The notes beneath the pieces are model-generated. The model was not told where the DNA came from, ran no database searches, and saw only the letters and a program-made list of their open reading frames with translations. A stretch of 51,165 nt of DNA, from contig CAMDHE010000016.1 in the NCBI GenBank assembly GCA_945898095.1, positions 1 to 51,165 on the forward strand, in the 5' to 3' direction. The stretch comes from Roseateles toxinivorans (GTDB lineage: Bacteria > Pseudomonadota > Gammaproteobacteria > Burkholderiales > Burkholderiaceae_C). Shown in pieces: positions 1-8,112 of the stretch. Both the position numbers and the translations under genes were made by a program. Position 1 is the stretch's first letter, and each line of letters starts with the position of its first letter.

Positions 1-35
1 AGACCGCCGTGCCGGCAGGCGTAGCCCAAGAGATG

Positions 36-141
36 GGTCACGTTCGCCGGAATGACGGGTCACGTTGCCGGAATCCCTCCGGTCACGTTCATCGGAATCT
101 TGGTCACGTTGCCGGAATCAGCGGTCACGTTCGACCGGAAT
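36..141. repeat. five short direct repeats, IS21-like terminal array
   Basis: Five imperfect copies of GGTCACGTT-n(0-3)-CCGGAAT lie head to tail at 36-53, 58-74, 81-98, 102-118 and 123-141, separated by 3 to 6 bases. I see this directly. Arrays of short repeats at the element ends are typical of IS21-family insertion sequences, so this is probably one end of such an element whose transposase genes lie left of the window or are lost. The array cuts the ParE-type toxin gene that follows. The unit is too short and too irregular for CRISPR. Confidence 0.6.
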
Positions 142-265
142 ACTCACCCCGATAGACCTTCAACTGCTGCTCGCCCCATGTCTCCCCGGTGTAGCGCAAG
201 ATGTCGATGAAGTCTTGCCGCGCCTTTGGTGAGAGTTTGAGCGGGAGTGCCTTACGGGAGAACAT
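125..265 (-). pseudogene. truncated ParE/RelE-family toxin
   Basis: A 46-codon remnant starting at ATG 265, which overlaps the end of the upstream antitoxin gene by 14 bases, as is usual in parDE-type pairs. The first 40 or so residues (LPLKLSPKARQDFIDILRYT and onward) match the N-terminal helix pair of the ParE/RelE toxin fold. The family is normally about 95-100 residues. Here the frame runs into the short-repeat array at about 142 and stops at 125, so the last few residues are encoded by the array and the catalytic or target-binding C-terminal half is missing. The toxin is almost certainly inactive. Truncation probably followed insertion of the mobile element. Confidence 0.75.
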
Positions 266-539
266 CCGAATCCATCGGCTGGCCGCTGTGCATGGCCCCG
301 ATGGCACTCTTGGTGATGTCTTCCAAGGTATCAGGGGTGTAGGCATAGCCCTCACCCCGGTCGAGCTGCTCGGCGCCCTGTTTGATGGCGGACTGCCAAG
401 ATGCGATCCGGTTTTCTTCAGCCTGCATGCGACGAATTGCGTCGCGAATGACCTCGGTCGCATTGCCATAGAAGCCACTTGCCACCCTGGCCTTGATAAA
501 GCCTTCCATCTCAGGCGAAAGATTGATGTGCATGGTCAT
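252..539 (-). CDS. ParD-family antitoxin (CopG/Arc ribbon-helix-helix)
   Basis: A 95-residue protein with an N-terminal ribbon-helix-helix DNA-binding segment (MHINLSPEMEGFIKARVASG then a helix ending in RDAIRRMQ), followed by a charged, flexible C-terminal tail that in ParD proteins wraps the toxin. ATG at 539 is chosen because AGGAG lies 7 bases upstream (547-551); a longer frame back to 575 has no such site. The gene is complete, but its partner toxin is truncated, so it is a degenerate toxin-antitoxin locus in which the antitoxin may persist as an orphan repressor. Confidence 0.8.
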   Translation of the reverse strand: MTMHINLSPEMEGFIKARVASGFYGNATEVIRDAIRRMQAEENRIASWQSAIKQGAEQLDRGEGYAYTPDTLEDITKSAIGAMHSGQPMDSDVLP

Positions 540-603
540 GGCATTACTCCTATGTCCATAATTTATCCATAGCATGGATGTAAGTCAAGGACAAGCCTTG
601 TCC
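540..603 (-). promoter_or_regulatory. upstream region of the parD-like gene with palindrome
   Basis: Contains the AGGAG ribosome site (547-551) and a perfect inverted repeat GGACAAG-C-CTTGTCC at 589-603, plus a shorter TCCAT-AGC-ATGGA repeat near 566-578. ParD antitoxins normally repress their own promoter through such sites; operator function here is inferred. Confidence 0.35.
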
Positions 604-815
604 AACGTGGTGTGACCCTGAACGGGCCCCGTATTTCCATCCAGAAGTGGTCGTCTCTGAAATTGGATTTTTCAAGGACGACTAATGCCGGCGAACGTGA
701 ATGATCTCTTGGGTTGCGGCAGAGATCGAAGCCGAGTTCGAAAAGATTAAGAATGTGGTGCGCGACCGGCAGCAGAATCTCGATTTTTGATCTGCAAGGC
801 TGGCCTTGCCGCGCG
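554..815. other. non-coding or degenerate stretch
   Basis: Apart from the palindrome at 589-603, I see no gene I can support between the antitoxin and the LysR gene. A 29-codon plus-strand frame at 701-790 is present but has no recognisable family or ribosome site and may be the tail of a lost gene. Confidence 0.5.
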
Positions 816-1760
816 CTATGGCGAAGTCTCCTGGCTGAAAACAAAGGCCTCGCTGGCAAGATCGAGGTGATCGATAGCCCGCTGCGCTTCGGCCGAGTTT
901 TTTCGCCAAACCAGCGCGACGGGTGTGGATTCCATGCCGATCTTTATCGGCAGGATGGATGTCTGATTGCTGTTCAGCATGGCTGCGGAATGGGCGCAGC
1001 AGGTCAGCAGCTGGCTCTGCGCGACCAATGACAGGCTGTAAAAGTAGGAGGGGGACTCGACCATCGGGATGGGCGGCGTCAGGCCCTGCTTGAGAAAGGC
1101 ATCGACGATGGCGACGCGCGTCGTCGATTGCATGCTGGGCAGAACCCAGGGCCATGCCAACAAGTCTTCCATGGATAAATTGCTGCGGCCAGCCAATGGG
1201 TGGTTCTTGCTGGCGACTACCGACAAGCTGCTTTGATAAATCACCCGTTGCTCCAACTCGGTAATGGACTGGCCCTTGGCCGCGTTGTTGGGAAGACGCC
1301 CCAGCAACAGGTCGATCTCCCCGGCCAGCAGCAAGGCCAGCAAGCGGTCTGCGCTGTCATCGAGGATCTGAATTCGCCAGGCTGGCCTGCCTTCAATCAG
1401 TCCCTTGACGATGGTCGGAAGCACGGTCGTGGTCGTGTGCGGGAAAGCGCCAATGCGCAGCAGGGGCTGGCTTGAACCCTCCATGGATGCCCCCATGGCG
1501 CCGACCTCACCAAGCACGGTTTGACAGCGCGGCAGCAGGGCAAGCCCTTGCTCGGTCAGCGCCATACCGCGGCCTTGCCTTCGAAATAGCTTGGCGCCGA
1601 AGATGCCCTCGATTTCCTTGAGCATCATGCTCGCCGCAGAGGGCGTCATCGACAGCTGCTCTGCAGTTGCAGCCAGTGAGCCCAGCGAGGCCAGCAGCGT
1701 GACGAATTTCAGCTGCCTGATGCGCAATTGATGCAGCCTGGGAGTTGCCATTTCAGTCAT
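816..1760 (-). CDS. LysR-family transcriptional regulator
   Basis: A 314-residue LysR protein of usual family length. The N-terminal winged helix-turn-helix covers about residues 10-70 (RQLKFVTLLASLGSLAATAE, then MTPSAASMMLKEIEGIFGAK and LFRRQGRGMALTEQG). The remainder is the two-lobed periplasmic-binding-like effector domain. It is transcribed divergently from the Bug receptor and sulfatase genes across a 98-base gap, so it very likely controls them in response to an organic anion, possibly sulfated. Another in-frame ATG is three codons downstream at 1751; neither has a strong ribosome site. The effector cannot be read from sequence. Confidence 0.9.
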   Translation of the reverse strand: MTEMATPRLHQLRIRQLKFVTLLASLGSLAATAEQLSMTPSAASMMLKEIEGIFGAKLFRRQGRGMALTEQGLALLPRCQTVLGEVGAMGASMEGSSQPLLRIGAFPHTTTTVLPTIVKGLIEGRPAWRIQILDDSADRLLALLLAGEIDLLLGRLPNNAAKGQSITELEQRVIYQSSLSVVASKNHPLAGRSNLSMEDLLAWPWVLPSMQSTTRVAIVDAFLKQGLTPPIPMVESPSYFYSLSLVAQSQLLTCCAHSAAMLNSNQTSILPIKIGMESTPVALVWRKNSAEAQRAIDHLDLASEAFVFSQETSP

Positions 1761-1858
1761 CCGTCAGTTCAGCAAAAACTGATGATAGCGTCAAAATAAT
1801 TGCATATATCCATATGTCACTCTCATAGACTTGCGGTTTCGCTTCCAGGCCCCGAGCA
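1761..1858. promoter_or_regulatory. divergent LysR/Bug promoter region
   Basis: A 98-base AT-rich gap between the divergent genes. An inverted repeat CATAT-ATCC-ATATG at 1803-1816 is the clearest symmetric site and fits the expected position of a LysR operator; this assignment is inference. Confidence 0.4.
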
Positions 1859-2842
1859 ATGTCCAACGATTCATTTCAACGATCGCGTCGCAATTCCTTA
1901 CTGACCTTGTGCGGATTGGCGATGGCGCCGATCGCAGCGATTGCGCAGGAGTGGCCAGCCCGGCCGCTGACCTTTGTCGTGCCGTTTCCGGCAGGCGGAT
2001 CGAATGACTTTGCTGCACGTGTCGTGGCTGAGGGTGTGCGCAAACGTCTGGGTCAGACCGTGGTGATCGACAACAAATCCGGGGCCAGCGGGCTGCTTGG
2101 AGTCGAAGCGGTGCTGCGAGCGCCCAAAGACCAACATACCTTCCTGGTTGCATCGGATTCGGTGTCGCTGCTGCCGCTGTTCAGGGCCACCGGCTGGGAC
2201 CTGACCAAGACTTTCGTCCCTGTTGCCGTACTGTCATTTCAACCGATCGTGGTGGTGACAGCCCCTGCGTCCGGGGTGAAATCGATCAAGGACCTGCAGG
2301 CGATGGCAAAAGCCAAGCCGAATCAAGTCGCCTATGCCAGCTCGGGGCAGGGCTCGATACAGCATCTGGTGGGCGAGCTGTTTTCCCAGAATCTGGGCAT
2401 CAATCTGCTGCATGTGCCCTACAAGGGCGGCGGGCAGGCCGTGACGGATGTGATCGCCGGGCAGGTCACTGCGGCTGTGTTGGGCGCTGCTGCAGTGCTG
2501 CCGCATATCAAGTCGGGCAAGCTGATCGCGTTGGCGGTGAGTACGCGGACCCGTTCACCGATGTTGCCTGATGTTCCGACGCTGGCTGAATGCGGCGCGG
2601 GGGAAATCGACGTGCCACAGTGGTCGGCCTTGTTTGCAATGGCCGGCACGTCTGCACCGATCCTCGCGCGACTGCGGCGCAGCGTTGAAGAAACTCTGGC
2701 CGAAACTGACACCCAGACGCGGTTCATGAACGCTGCAATGGAAATCAGCGCAACGTCGCCTGAAGCCTTTCAGCAACGCATGCTGCAGGACCGGGAACGC
2801 TGGGCCAAGCTGGTCAAGGACGGCAAGATTTCAATGGAATGA
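1859..2842 (+). CDS. Bug/TctC-family solute-binding receptor
   Basis: A 327-residue extracytoplasmic receptor of the Bug (TctC) family, which bind carboxylates and similar small ligands. The N-terminus has a twin-arginine-like signal, SRRNSLL at residues 9-15, a hydrophobic stretch and an AIAQ cleavage region. Family blocks follow: WPARPLTFVVPFPAGGSNDF, DNKSGASGLLG, LLHVPYKGGGQAVTDVIAGQ and LPDVPTLAECG. Its stop overlaps the start of the sulfatase gene by four bases (ATGA), so the two are translationally coupled. No TctA/TctB membrane subunits are present, as is common for Bug proteins. The ligand may be a sulfate ester or its precursor, inferred only from the partner gene. Confidence 0.9.
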   Translation: MSNDSFQRSRRNSLLTLCGLAMAPIAAIAQEWPARPLTFVVPFPAGGSNDFAARVVAEGVRKRLGQTVVIDNKSGASGLLGVEAVLRAPKDQHTFLVASDSVSLLPLFRATGWDLTKTFVPVAVLSFQPIVVVTAPASGVKSIKDLQAMAKAKPNQVAYASSGQGSIQHLVGELFSQNLGINLLHVPYKGGGQAVTDVIAGQVTAAVLGAAAVLPHIKSGKLIALAVSTRTRSPMLPDVPTLAECGAGEIDVPQWSALFAMAGTSAPILARLRRSVEETLAETDTQTRFMNAAMEISATSPEAFQQRMLQDRERWAKLVKDGKISME

Positions 2843-4203
2843 GCATGAACCCAGCAAGCAAACTGAATATCGTTCTGGTGCTGGCCGACAACCTCGGCTG
2901 GGGTGAGTTGGGCTGTTACGGCGGCGGCGCTTTGCGGGGCGCACCGACCCCGCGCATCGACGCGCTGGCACAAGAAGGGATGAAATTTCTCAACTTCAAT
3001 GTCGAAAGCGACTGCGTTCCAACGCGGTCAGCCTTGATGACCGGGCGCCATCCGATCCGCACTGGCGCGCTGCAATCGGTTCCGGCCGGCCTGCCGCAGG
3101 GCATTCACCCTTGGGAGCGGACGCTGGCGCAGGTCTTGAAGGACGCCGGCTATGCAACCGGCATGTTCGGCAAATGGCATCTTGGTGATCGCGAAGGGCG
3201 GTTTCCGCATCAACGCGGCTTCGATGAGTGGTACGGCATTCCCCGCACCAGCAACGAAACCATGTTCACAAGCGCGCCCGGCTTCGACAACAGCGTCGTC
3301 GATCTGCCCTATGTGATGGAAGGATTTTCTGGCCAGCCAGCAAAAGAAGTCGCTGTTTATGACCTTGCCAAGCGCCGCTTGATCGACAGCGAATTGACGC
3401 AGAAGACGATTGATTTCATGGGCCGGCAGCAGGCCGCAGGGCAGCCGTTTTTTGCCTATGTGCCGCTCACCCATCTGCACTTTCCGACCTTGCCCCATCC
3501 GGACTTTGCCGGGCGCAGCGCGGTGGGCGACTTTGCTGACTCGATGCTGGAGATGGATCACCGCGTTGGACAGTTGCTTGATGCGGTCGATGAACTGGGC
3601 CTGCGGGACCAGACAATTTTCATCTTCGCCAGCGACAACGGCCCTGAGTTCCGCCGGCCTTGGCGCGGGACCGCCGGGCCCTGGAGCGGGACTTACCACA
3701 CCGCCATGGAGGGTGGCCTACGGGTTCCGTTGATCGTCCGTTGGCCTGGCAAGGTGGCGCCTGGCCGGGTCAGCGACGACATCATTCACGTCACCGACCT
3801 TTACTCGACCCTGGCCAGCGCCGGGGGTGGCCAGATCCCCAATGACCGGCCGATCGATGGCATCGATCAACTGGCTTGGTGGACCGGTCTGAGCGAAAAA
3901 TCAGCCCGCGAGGGCTTTCTTTTCTATATCAAGAATGAACTCAGGGCCGTCAAATGGCGCCATTGGAAACTGCACTTCATCTTTGAAAGCGAACCCAACC
4001 AGGGCACCAGGCATCTGGAAACGCCCTGGCTGTTCAACATCAAGCGCGATCCGAAAGAAGAGACCGATGCCTCGATGGAAGACGGTTGGGTGCGCGGGCC
4101 GATGCGAAAGCTGATTCTCGCTTTCGATCAAACCCTGCGTGACTTCAAACCAATACCGCCCGGGATCGGCGACAACCACAAGCCGGCCGGCAAGATCGAG
4201 TAG
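2839..4203 (+). CDS. arylsulfatase-family sulfatase
   Basis: A 454-residue type I sulfatase that hydrolyses sulfate esters. The formylglycine motif is C59-V-P-T-R63 followed by SALMTGRHPIRTG, the standard site for conversion of the Cys by a formylglycine-generating enzyme. Metal ligands are expected at D17/N18 (VLADNLGWGELGCYGGG) and in FASDNGPEF. Length is normal for the family. There is no signal peptide, so it should be cytoplasmic, unlike many periplasmic arylsulfatases. It starts inside the Bug receptor stop codon; ATG 2845 is a possible alternative. The pairing suggests uptake of a sulfated compound followed by internal desulfation, but no sulfate or ester permease is nearby. Confidence 0.88.
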   Translation: MSMNPASKLNIVLVLADNLGWGELGCYGGGALRGAPTPRIDALAQEGMKFLNFNVESDCVPTRSALMTGRHPIRTGALQSVPAGLPQGIHPWERTLAQVLKDAGYATGMFGKWHLGDREGRFPHQRGFDEWYGIPRTSNETMFTSAPGFDNSVVDLPYVMEGFSGQPAKEVAVYDLAKRRLIDSELTQKTIDFMGRQQAAGQPFFAYVPLTHLHFPTLPHPDFAGRSAVGDFADSMLEMDHRVGQLLDAVDELGLRDQTIFIFASDNGPEFRRPWRGTAGPWSGTYHTAMEGGLRVPLIVRWPGKVAPGRVSDDIIHVTDLYSTLASAGGGQIPNDRPIDGIDQLAWWTGLSEKSAREGFLFYIKNELRAVKWRHWKLHFIFESEPNQGTRHLETPWLFNIKRDPKEETDASMEDGWVRGPMRKLILAFDQTLRDFKPIPPGIGDNHKPAGKIE

Positions 4204-4362
4204 TTTCGGGCCTCAGGCGGGGCTCATCCGGCGTGACATGCCGGGCGATTACAACGCAGTCGTTTCGGTGGTTTGAACTGCTTCGCACTCGGCCACAACA
4301 TGGCGTTGAAATATGACAGGCATGTTGCTGACTGCAATCGCCGGTGCCCCTGAAAGCCTTAT

Positions 4363-4376
4363 CATTCATATGAATG
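4363..4376. promoter_or_regulatory. 14-bp perfect palindrome upstream of peptidase operon
   Basis: CATTCATATGAATG is a perfect palindrome ending 34 bases before the chosen start of the secreted peptidase gene, in a position suitable for a repressor or activator site. No nearby regulator gene obviously matches it. Function is inferred from symmetry and location. Confidence 0.4.
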
Positions 4377-4410
4377 TTCAATGTGCTCAACAACAGGTAG
4401 ATATCAATTC

Positions 4411-5712
4411 ATGCGGAACCCAAAGTATTTTTCAGCCTCGCTGCTCGCCCTGAGTCTGGCTCTGATCGGCTCGAACGCAGGCGCTCAGACCGCCAATCCT
4501 GTGGCCGATGTTGAACGCATCCTCGCCAGCCCGGCTTTCAAGGCGGCTGTCGCGACGATCGACAAGGAGCATGGCAGGATCGTCGAGGACGGCATCAAGT
4601 TGACCGAGATCCCGGCGCCACCTTTCAAGGAGGAAGCGAGGGCGCGCGAATACGAAAAGATGTTCAAGGCGGTCGGGCTGGGTGAAGTCAAGATCGACGA
4701 GGAAGGCAATGTGCTCGGGATCCGCAAGGGCAGTCGGGGTGACGGCAAATTCGTTGTCGTGTCGGCACATCTCGATACGGTGTTTCCGGCCGGGACCGAT
4801 GTGAAGGTGAAACGCCAGGGCACCAAGCTCTATGCGCCGGGCATCGGCGACGACACGATGAGCTTGTCGGTGCTGCTGGGTTTTGTGCGAGCCCTGCAGG
4901 CCGGCGGCATCAAGACTCGCGACGACATCCTGTTCGTCGGCACGGTCGGCGAGGAGGGCCCGGGCGATCTGCGCGGCGTTCGCCACCTGTTCAACAAGGG
5001 CCAGTACAAGGACAAGATCAAGACCTTCTTCTCGGTTGAGTCCGGCGGCGTCAACACGATCACCAATGGTGGTGTGGGTTCCAGGCGTTACCGGGTGACA
5101 TTCAGCGGCCCTGGCGGCCACAGTTTCGGCGCTTTTGGTCTGGTCAATCCGATGTTTGCCTTGGGGCAAGCGGCAGTCGAGTTCTCGCGCCTGCAAGTGC
5201 CAGCGACACCGAAGACGACTTATGGCATCGGCGTGATCGGCGGCGGTACTTCGGTCAATTCGATTCCGGTCAGCGGCTGGATGGAAGTCGATATGCGTTC
5301 GGAGTCGGTGGCCGAGCTCAAGCGGGTCGAGGACCGGATGCTGAAGATCATGCAGGAAGCCGCTGATGGTGAAAACTTTGCGCGTTCGACCAAGGAAGGA
5401 AAAATCAGCGTTGAAATCAAGCTGATCGGCGATCGCCCGGCCGGCAATACCGATGTCAAATCCGAACTGGTGCAGACCGCCAAGGCGGCCATCGAGGCGG
5501 GCGGCTACAAGGTCGACTTCCGGTGGAGCTCGACTGATTCGAACATGCCGATGAATCTCGGGATTCCCGCAATCACGATCGGCCGCAATGCGCCGGACAA
5601 GGCCGGGCGTTCGCATTCGCTCGACGAATGGATGGATGTCGAAAAAGAGCCGATGGTCAAGGCGATCGCGACCAGCTTGAGCATCATCCTGGCAACCGCC
5701 GGGCTCGAATGA
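4411..5712 (+). CDS. secreted M20-family metallopeptidase
   Basis: A 433-residue zinc-dependent M20 peptidase or amidohydrolase. The first 25 residues form a Sec signal peptide (KYFSASLLALSLALIGSNAG, then AQ). Metal-binding blocks are VVSAHLDTVFP (His, Asp), the bridging Asp in GIGDDTMS and the Glu pair in GTVGEEGPGD. A dimerisation-domain segment with GPGGHSFG follows. ATG 4411 is chosen because it begins the signal peptide; an in-frame ATG at 4381 would add ten polar residues before it. A weak purine tract precedes it. The next gene begins 34 bases downstream, so it may head the operon with the ABC genes. Substrate is unknown: probably peptides or N-acyl amino acids in the periplasm. Confidence 0.85.
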   Translation: MRNPKYFSASLLALSLALIGSNAGAQTANPVADVERILASPAFKAAVATIDKEHGRIVEDGIKLTEIPAPPFKEEARAREYEKMFKAVGLGEVKIDEEGNVLGIRKGSRGDGKFVVVSAHLDTVFPAGTDVKVKRQGTKLYAPGIGDDTMSLSVLLGFVRALQAGGIKTRDDILFVGTVGEEGPGDLRGVRHLFNKGQYKDKIKTFFSVESGGVNTITNGGVGSRRYRVTFSGPGGHSFGAFGLVNPMFALGQAAVEFSRLQVPATPKTTYGIGVIGGGTSVNSIPVSGWMEVDMRSESVAELKRVEDRMLKIMQEAADGENFARSTKEGKISVEIKLIGDRPAGNTDVKSELVQTAKAAIEAGGYKVDFRWSSTDSNMPMNLGIPAITIGRNAPDKAGRSHSLDEWMDVEKEPMVKAIATSLSIILATAGLE

Positions 5713-5746
5713 TCGAGATGATCGTAGACACAGCCGGCGGCCGGCG

Positions 5747-6166
5747 GTGAGACGCCGCCAGTTCGCCGCGATCTTGGCCTTTGCGGCACCGCCGCTGGCC
5801 TTGGCTGCACCGCCGCGCATCCGGATGTTCGAGCTCTACCAGGACGATCTGAGTTTTTCTGCTGCGGCGAAAAAGCTCAATGGCAGCGTTATCAGCATGC
5901 AGGGTTTCATGGCCCCGCATCTGAAGGTCGAATCTGATTTTTTCGTGCTCTCGAACAGCCCGGTGGAGACCTGCCCTTTTTGTGCCTCCGAGGATGAATG
6001 GATCAACACGATCGTTTTTGTCCGCATGAAAAAGCGCCAGCAAGCGGTCAGTCCGGGTGATTTGCTGCAGGTTCAGGGCCGGCTCGAACTGGGGCCGCAA
6101 AAGGATATGGCGACCGGCTTCGTCAGTCGCGTCCGCCTGGTCGACGCCAGTTTTCAGCGTCTATGA
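5747..6166 (+). CDS. exported DUF3299-like protein linked to ABC transporter
   Basis: A 139-residue exported protein, starting at GTG 5747, with a signal peptide (MRRRQFAAILAFAAPPLALA). The mature part has the pattern of DUF3299 proteins: a small beta domain with VISMQGFMAPHLKVESDFFV and a CPFC motif at residues 76-79 that may bind metal. Its stop overlaps the ATPase start by four bases. In Pseudomonas aeruginosa, as I recall it, a DUF3299-type protein, an ABC ATPase and an FtsX-like permease form the zinc-starvation locus PA4063-PA4066. That gives a reasonable but untested hint that this locus handles metal or metal-loaded proteins. I see no obvious Zur site. Confidence 0.65.
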   Translation: MRRRQFAAILAFAAPPLALAAPPRIRMFELYQDDLSFSAAAKKLNGSVISMQGFMAPHLKVESDFFVLSNSPVETCPFCASEDEWINTIVFVRMKKRQQAVSPGDLLQVQGRLELGPQKDMATGFVSRVRLVDASFQRL

Positions 6167-6867
6167 CGCAGGGCCACGCCAGCCTGTTGGTGCAGGCGGT
6201 CGACGCGGTTTTTGCCGATGCCGGCGGGGCCAACATCCATGCGCTTCAACAGGTCAGCGCAGAGTTTTTGCCTGGGCAGCTGAGCGTTATCGTCGGGCCT
6301 TCGGGGTCGGGCAAGAGCACCTTGCTGCATGCGCTGGCGGGCATTGTGGTGCCGCAGCATGGCCTGATCAGCTTCGGTGCAACGGTCGTGAATCAACTCG
6401 ACGAAAGCCGGCGCGATGCCTGGCGTCTGGCGCATTGCGGCCTGGTGTTCCAGGAATTCCGCCTGATCGACGAGCTCGATGCGCTGGGCAATGTGCTGTT
6501 GCCGGCGCAGTTCCAGCAAGCCGGAATTCCAGCCTTGTTGCGCGCGCGTGCCTGCGAACTGCTGGAACGCTTTGACGTTCCGCGGCGCGCTGGACCGGTG
6601 GCGAAGATGTCGCGCGGTGAACAGCAGCGGGTGGCGCTGGCGCGTGCACTGCTGCTTGACCCGCCATTGATCCTGGCCGATGAGCCGACCGCCAGTCTCG
6701 ATGCAGAAAACGGGCAGCGGATCGCCGCGGCGCTCAAGGCGCTGGCGCAGTCGGGCAAGACGGTGATCACAGTCACCCATGACGACAAGTTGGTGGCGCG
6801 GGCTGACAGCTTGCTGCGCATGCAAGCGGGGCAGGTCCTGCCGTCGATAGCGGGTTCGCCCACATGA
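6163..6867 (+). CDS. ABC transporter ATP-binding protein (LolD/MacB type)
   Basis: A 234-residue ATPase of the LolD/MacB/FtsE group. Walker A is GPSGSGKST at 45-53, the Q-loop is Q97, the signature is MSRGEQQR at 149-156 (family consensus LSGGEQQR, so one Gly is Arg here), Walker B is LILADEPTASLD around D173/E174, and the switch His is H206. It is coupled at both ends by four-base overlaps, with the DUF3299-like gene before and the permease after, so the three are made in fixed proportion. This class usually powers mechanotransmission or extraction of envelope molecules rather than classical import. Confidence 0.92.
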   Translation: MTQGHASLLVQAVDAVFADAGGANIHALQQVSAEFLPGQLSVIVGPSGSGKSTLLHALAGIVVPQHGLISFGATVVNQLDESRRDAWRLAHCGLVFQEFRLIDELDALGNVLLPAQFQQAGIPALLRARACELLERFDVPRRAGPVAKMSRGEQQRVALARALLLDPPLILADEPTASLDAENGQRIAAALKALAQSGKTVITVTHDDKLVARADSLLRMQAGQVLPSIAGSPT

Positions 6868-8087
6868 ACCCACTACCGCTGATTCGCGCCGCGCTGCTGC
6901 GCCATCGCTTCAGCGCGCTGGCTTTCGTGCTGCTGGTCGCTGCGGGTGTGTCGCTGTCGGTGGCGGTCGTCTCGCAGGAGCGGGCCTTGCGCCAAGGCAG
7001 CGCGCTGGCGGCTGACCGCTTTGATCTGATCGTGGCGCCGCCCGGCAGCCGCACCGATGCCTTGCTGAGCGGAGTTTTTCTGCGCCCCGGCTCAAGCCAG
7101 TTGCTCAGCCCGGCGCTGAGCGCGGCCCTGCTCAACGACAGCCGAGCCGTCAGCGTTTCGCCGCTGGCTTTTGGCGACAGCGTTGGCGGCGCGCCGGTCG
7201 TTGGCGTCACCGCCGCGCTGGTCGAACATTTGTCGGGCGGGCTGGCCGCAGGTCGGCTGTTTGCTGCGCCGGATGAAGCCGTGGTCGGTGCTGCCAATGG
7301 TTTGCAACTGGGCGACAAGTTCCAGCCCAGCCATGGAATCCATCATGGCGGCGCGAGGGCCGGTGGCAGCGACCTGCTTGACACCCATGCCGCGACGATC
7401 ACCGTGGTGGGTCGAATGAAGCCGACCGGCTCGCCCTGGGACCGGGCGGTGACCCTGCCGGTCGAGCAGGTCTGGTCGCTGCACCAGTTGCCCAACGGCC
7501 ATGACCCGGCAGCATCACATCTGGGTCCGCCGTTCGACGCGGCCTATACGCCGGGGATTCCGATGGCGGTGCTGCGGGTGAGCGATCTGGCTGCGGCTTA
7601 CAAGCTGCGCAGCGCTTACAACAACAAGGAATCGATGGCCTTTTTCCCGGCCGAGGCGCTGCTGCAGCTGTATGAGCTCGTCGGCGACATGCGCCAGTTG
7701 ATGAGCTTGCTCGCCCTGGTCACGCAAGCGCTGCTGCTGCTTTCGATCATGGCCAGCGTCTTGATCCTGTTCCGTCTGCTGCTGCCGCAATTCGTCACGC
7801 TGCGCGCCATCGGTGCGCCCCGGTCTTATCTGTTCGCGTTTGCCTGGGGCTTTACTTCGCTGCTGGTGGCGCTGGGTGTGCTGCTTGGGCTGGCGGGCGG
7901 CTATGCGCTGTCATTCGGCATCAGTGCCTGGTTGTCCCGGCAGACCGGCGTCAGCCTGCAGCCGGCGCTCGGCGCGCATGAATTGCTGATGGCCTTGGCA
8001 ATTCTCGGAGTCGGCCTGTTGCTGGCCACTTTGCCGGCCTGGCACCTGCAGCGCATGTCACTGGCGTCAGCGATCAAATTGCATTGA
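6864..8087 (+). CDS. FtsX/MacB-like ABC permease
   Basis: A 407-residue membrane protein with the MacB/FtsX layout: one transmembrane helix near residues 15-35 (SALAFVLLVAAGVSLSVAVV), a large periplasmic domain, then three helices in the C-terminal third (LALVTQALLLLSIMASVLIL, then SLLVALGVLLGLAGGYALSF, then the last near 375-395). Its start overlaps the ATPase stop (ATGA), so it is the partner of that ATPase. A histidine-rich stretch, H-G-I-H-H-G-G, lies in the periplasmic domain near residues 157-163; such clusters can bind divalent metal and would fit a metal-related role. Substrate remains inferred. Confidence 0.88.
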   Translation: MNPLPLIRAALLRHRFSALAFVLLVAAGVSLSVAVVSQERALRQGSALAADRFDLIVAPPGSRTDALLSGVFLRPGSSQLLSPALSAALLNDSRAVSVSPLAFGDSVGGAPVVGVTAALVEHLSGGLAAGRLFAAPDEAVVGAANGLQLGDKFQPSHGIHHGGARAGGSDLLDTHAATITVVGRMKPTGSPWDRAVTLPVEQVWSLHQLPNGHDPAASHLGPPFDAAYTPGIPMAVLRVSDLAAAYKLRSAYNNKESMAFFPAEALLQLYELVGDMRQLMSLLALVTQALLLLSIMASVLILFRLLLPQFVTLRAIGAPRSYLFAFAWGFTSLLVALGVLLGLAGGYALSFGISAWLSRQTGVSLQPALGAHELLMALAILGVGLLLATLPAWHLQRMSLASAIKLH

Positions 8088-8112
8088 AACCGCCGGCCGC
8101 AGGGATCAAGCC

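Noticed and set aside
36-141. CRISPR array
   Set aside because: Units of 17-19 bases with 3-6-base gaps have no real spacers; the pattern fits an IS end.
701-790. 29-codon plus-strand ORF
   Set aside because: No ribosome site, no family match I can name; may be the tail of a lost gene.
4432-5820. 462-codon minus-strand ORF
   Set aside because: Antisense to the M20 peptidase; Arg/His-rich composition typical of a high-GC shadow frame.
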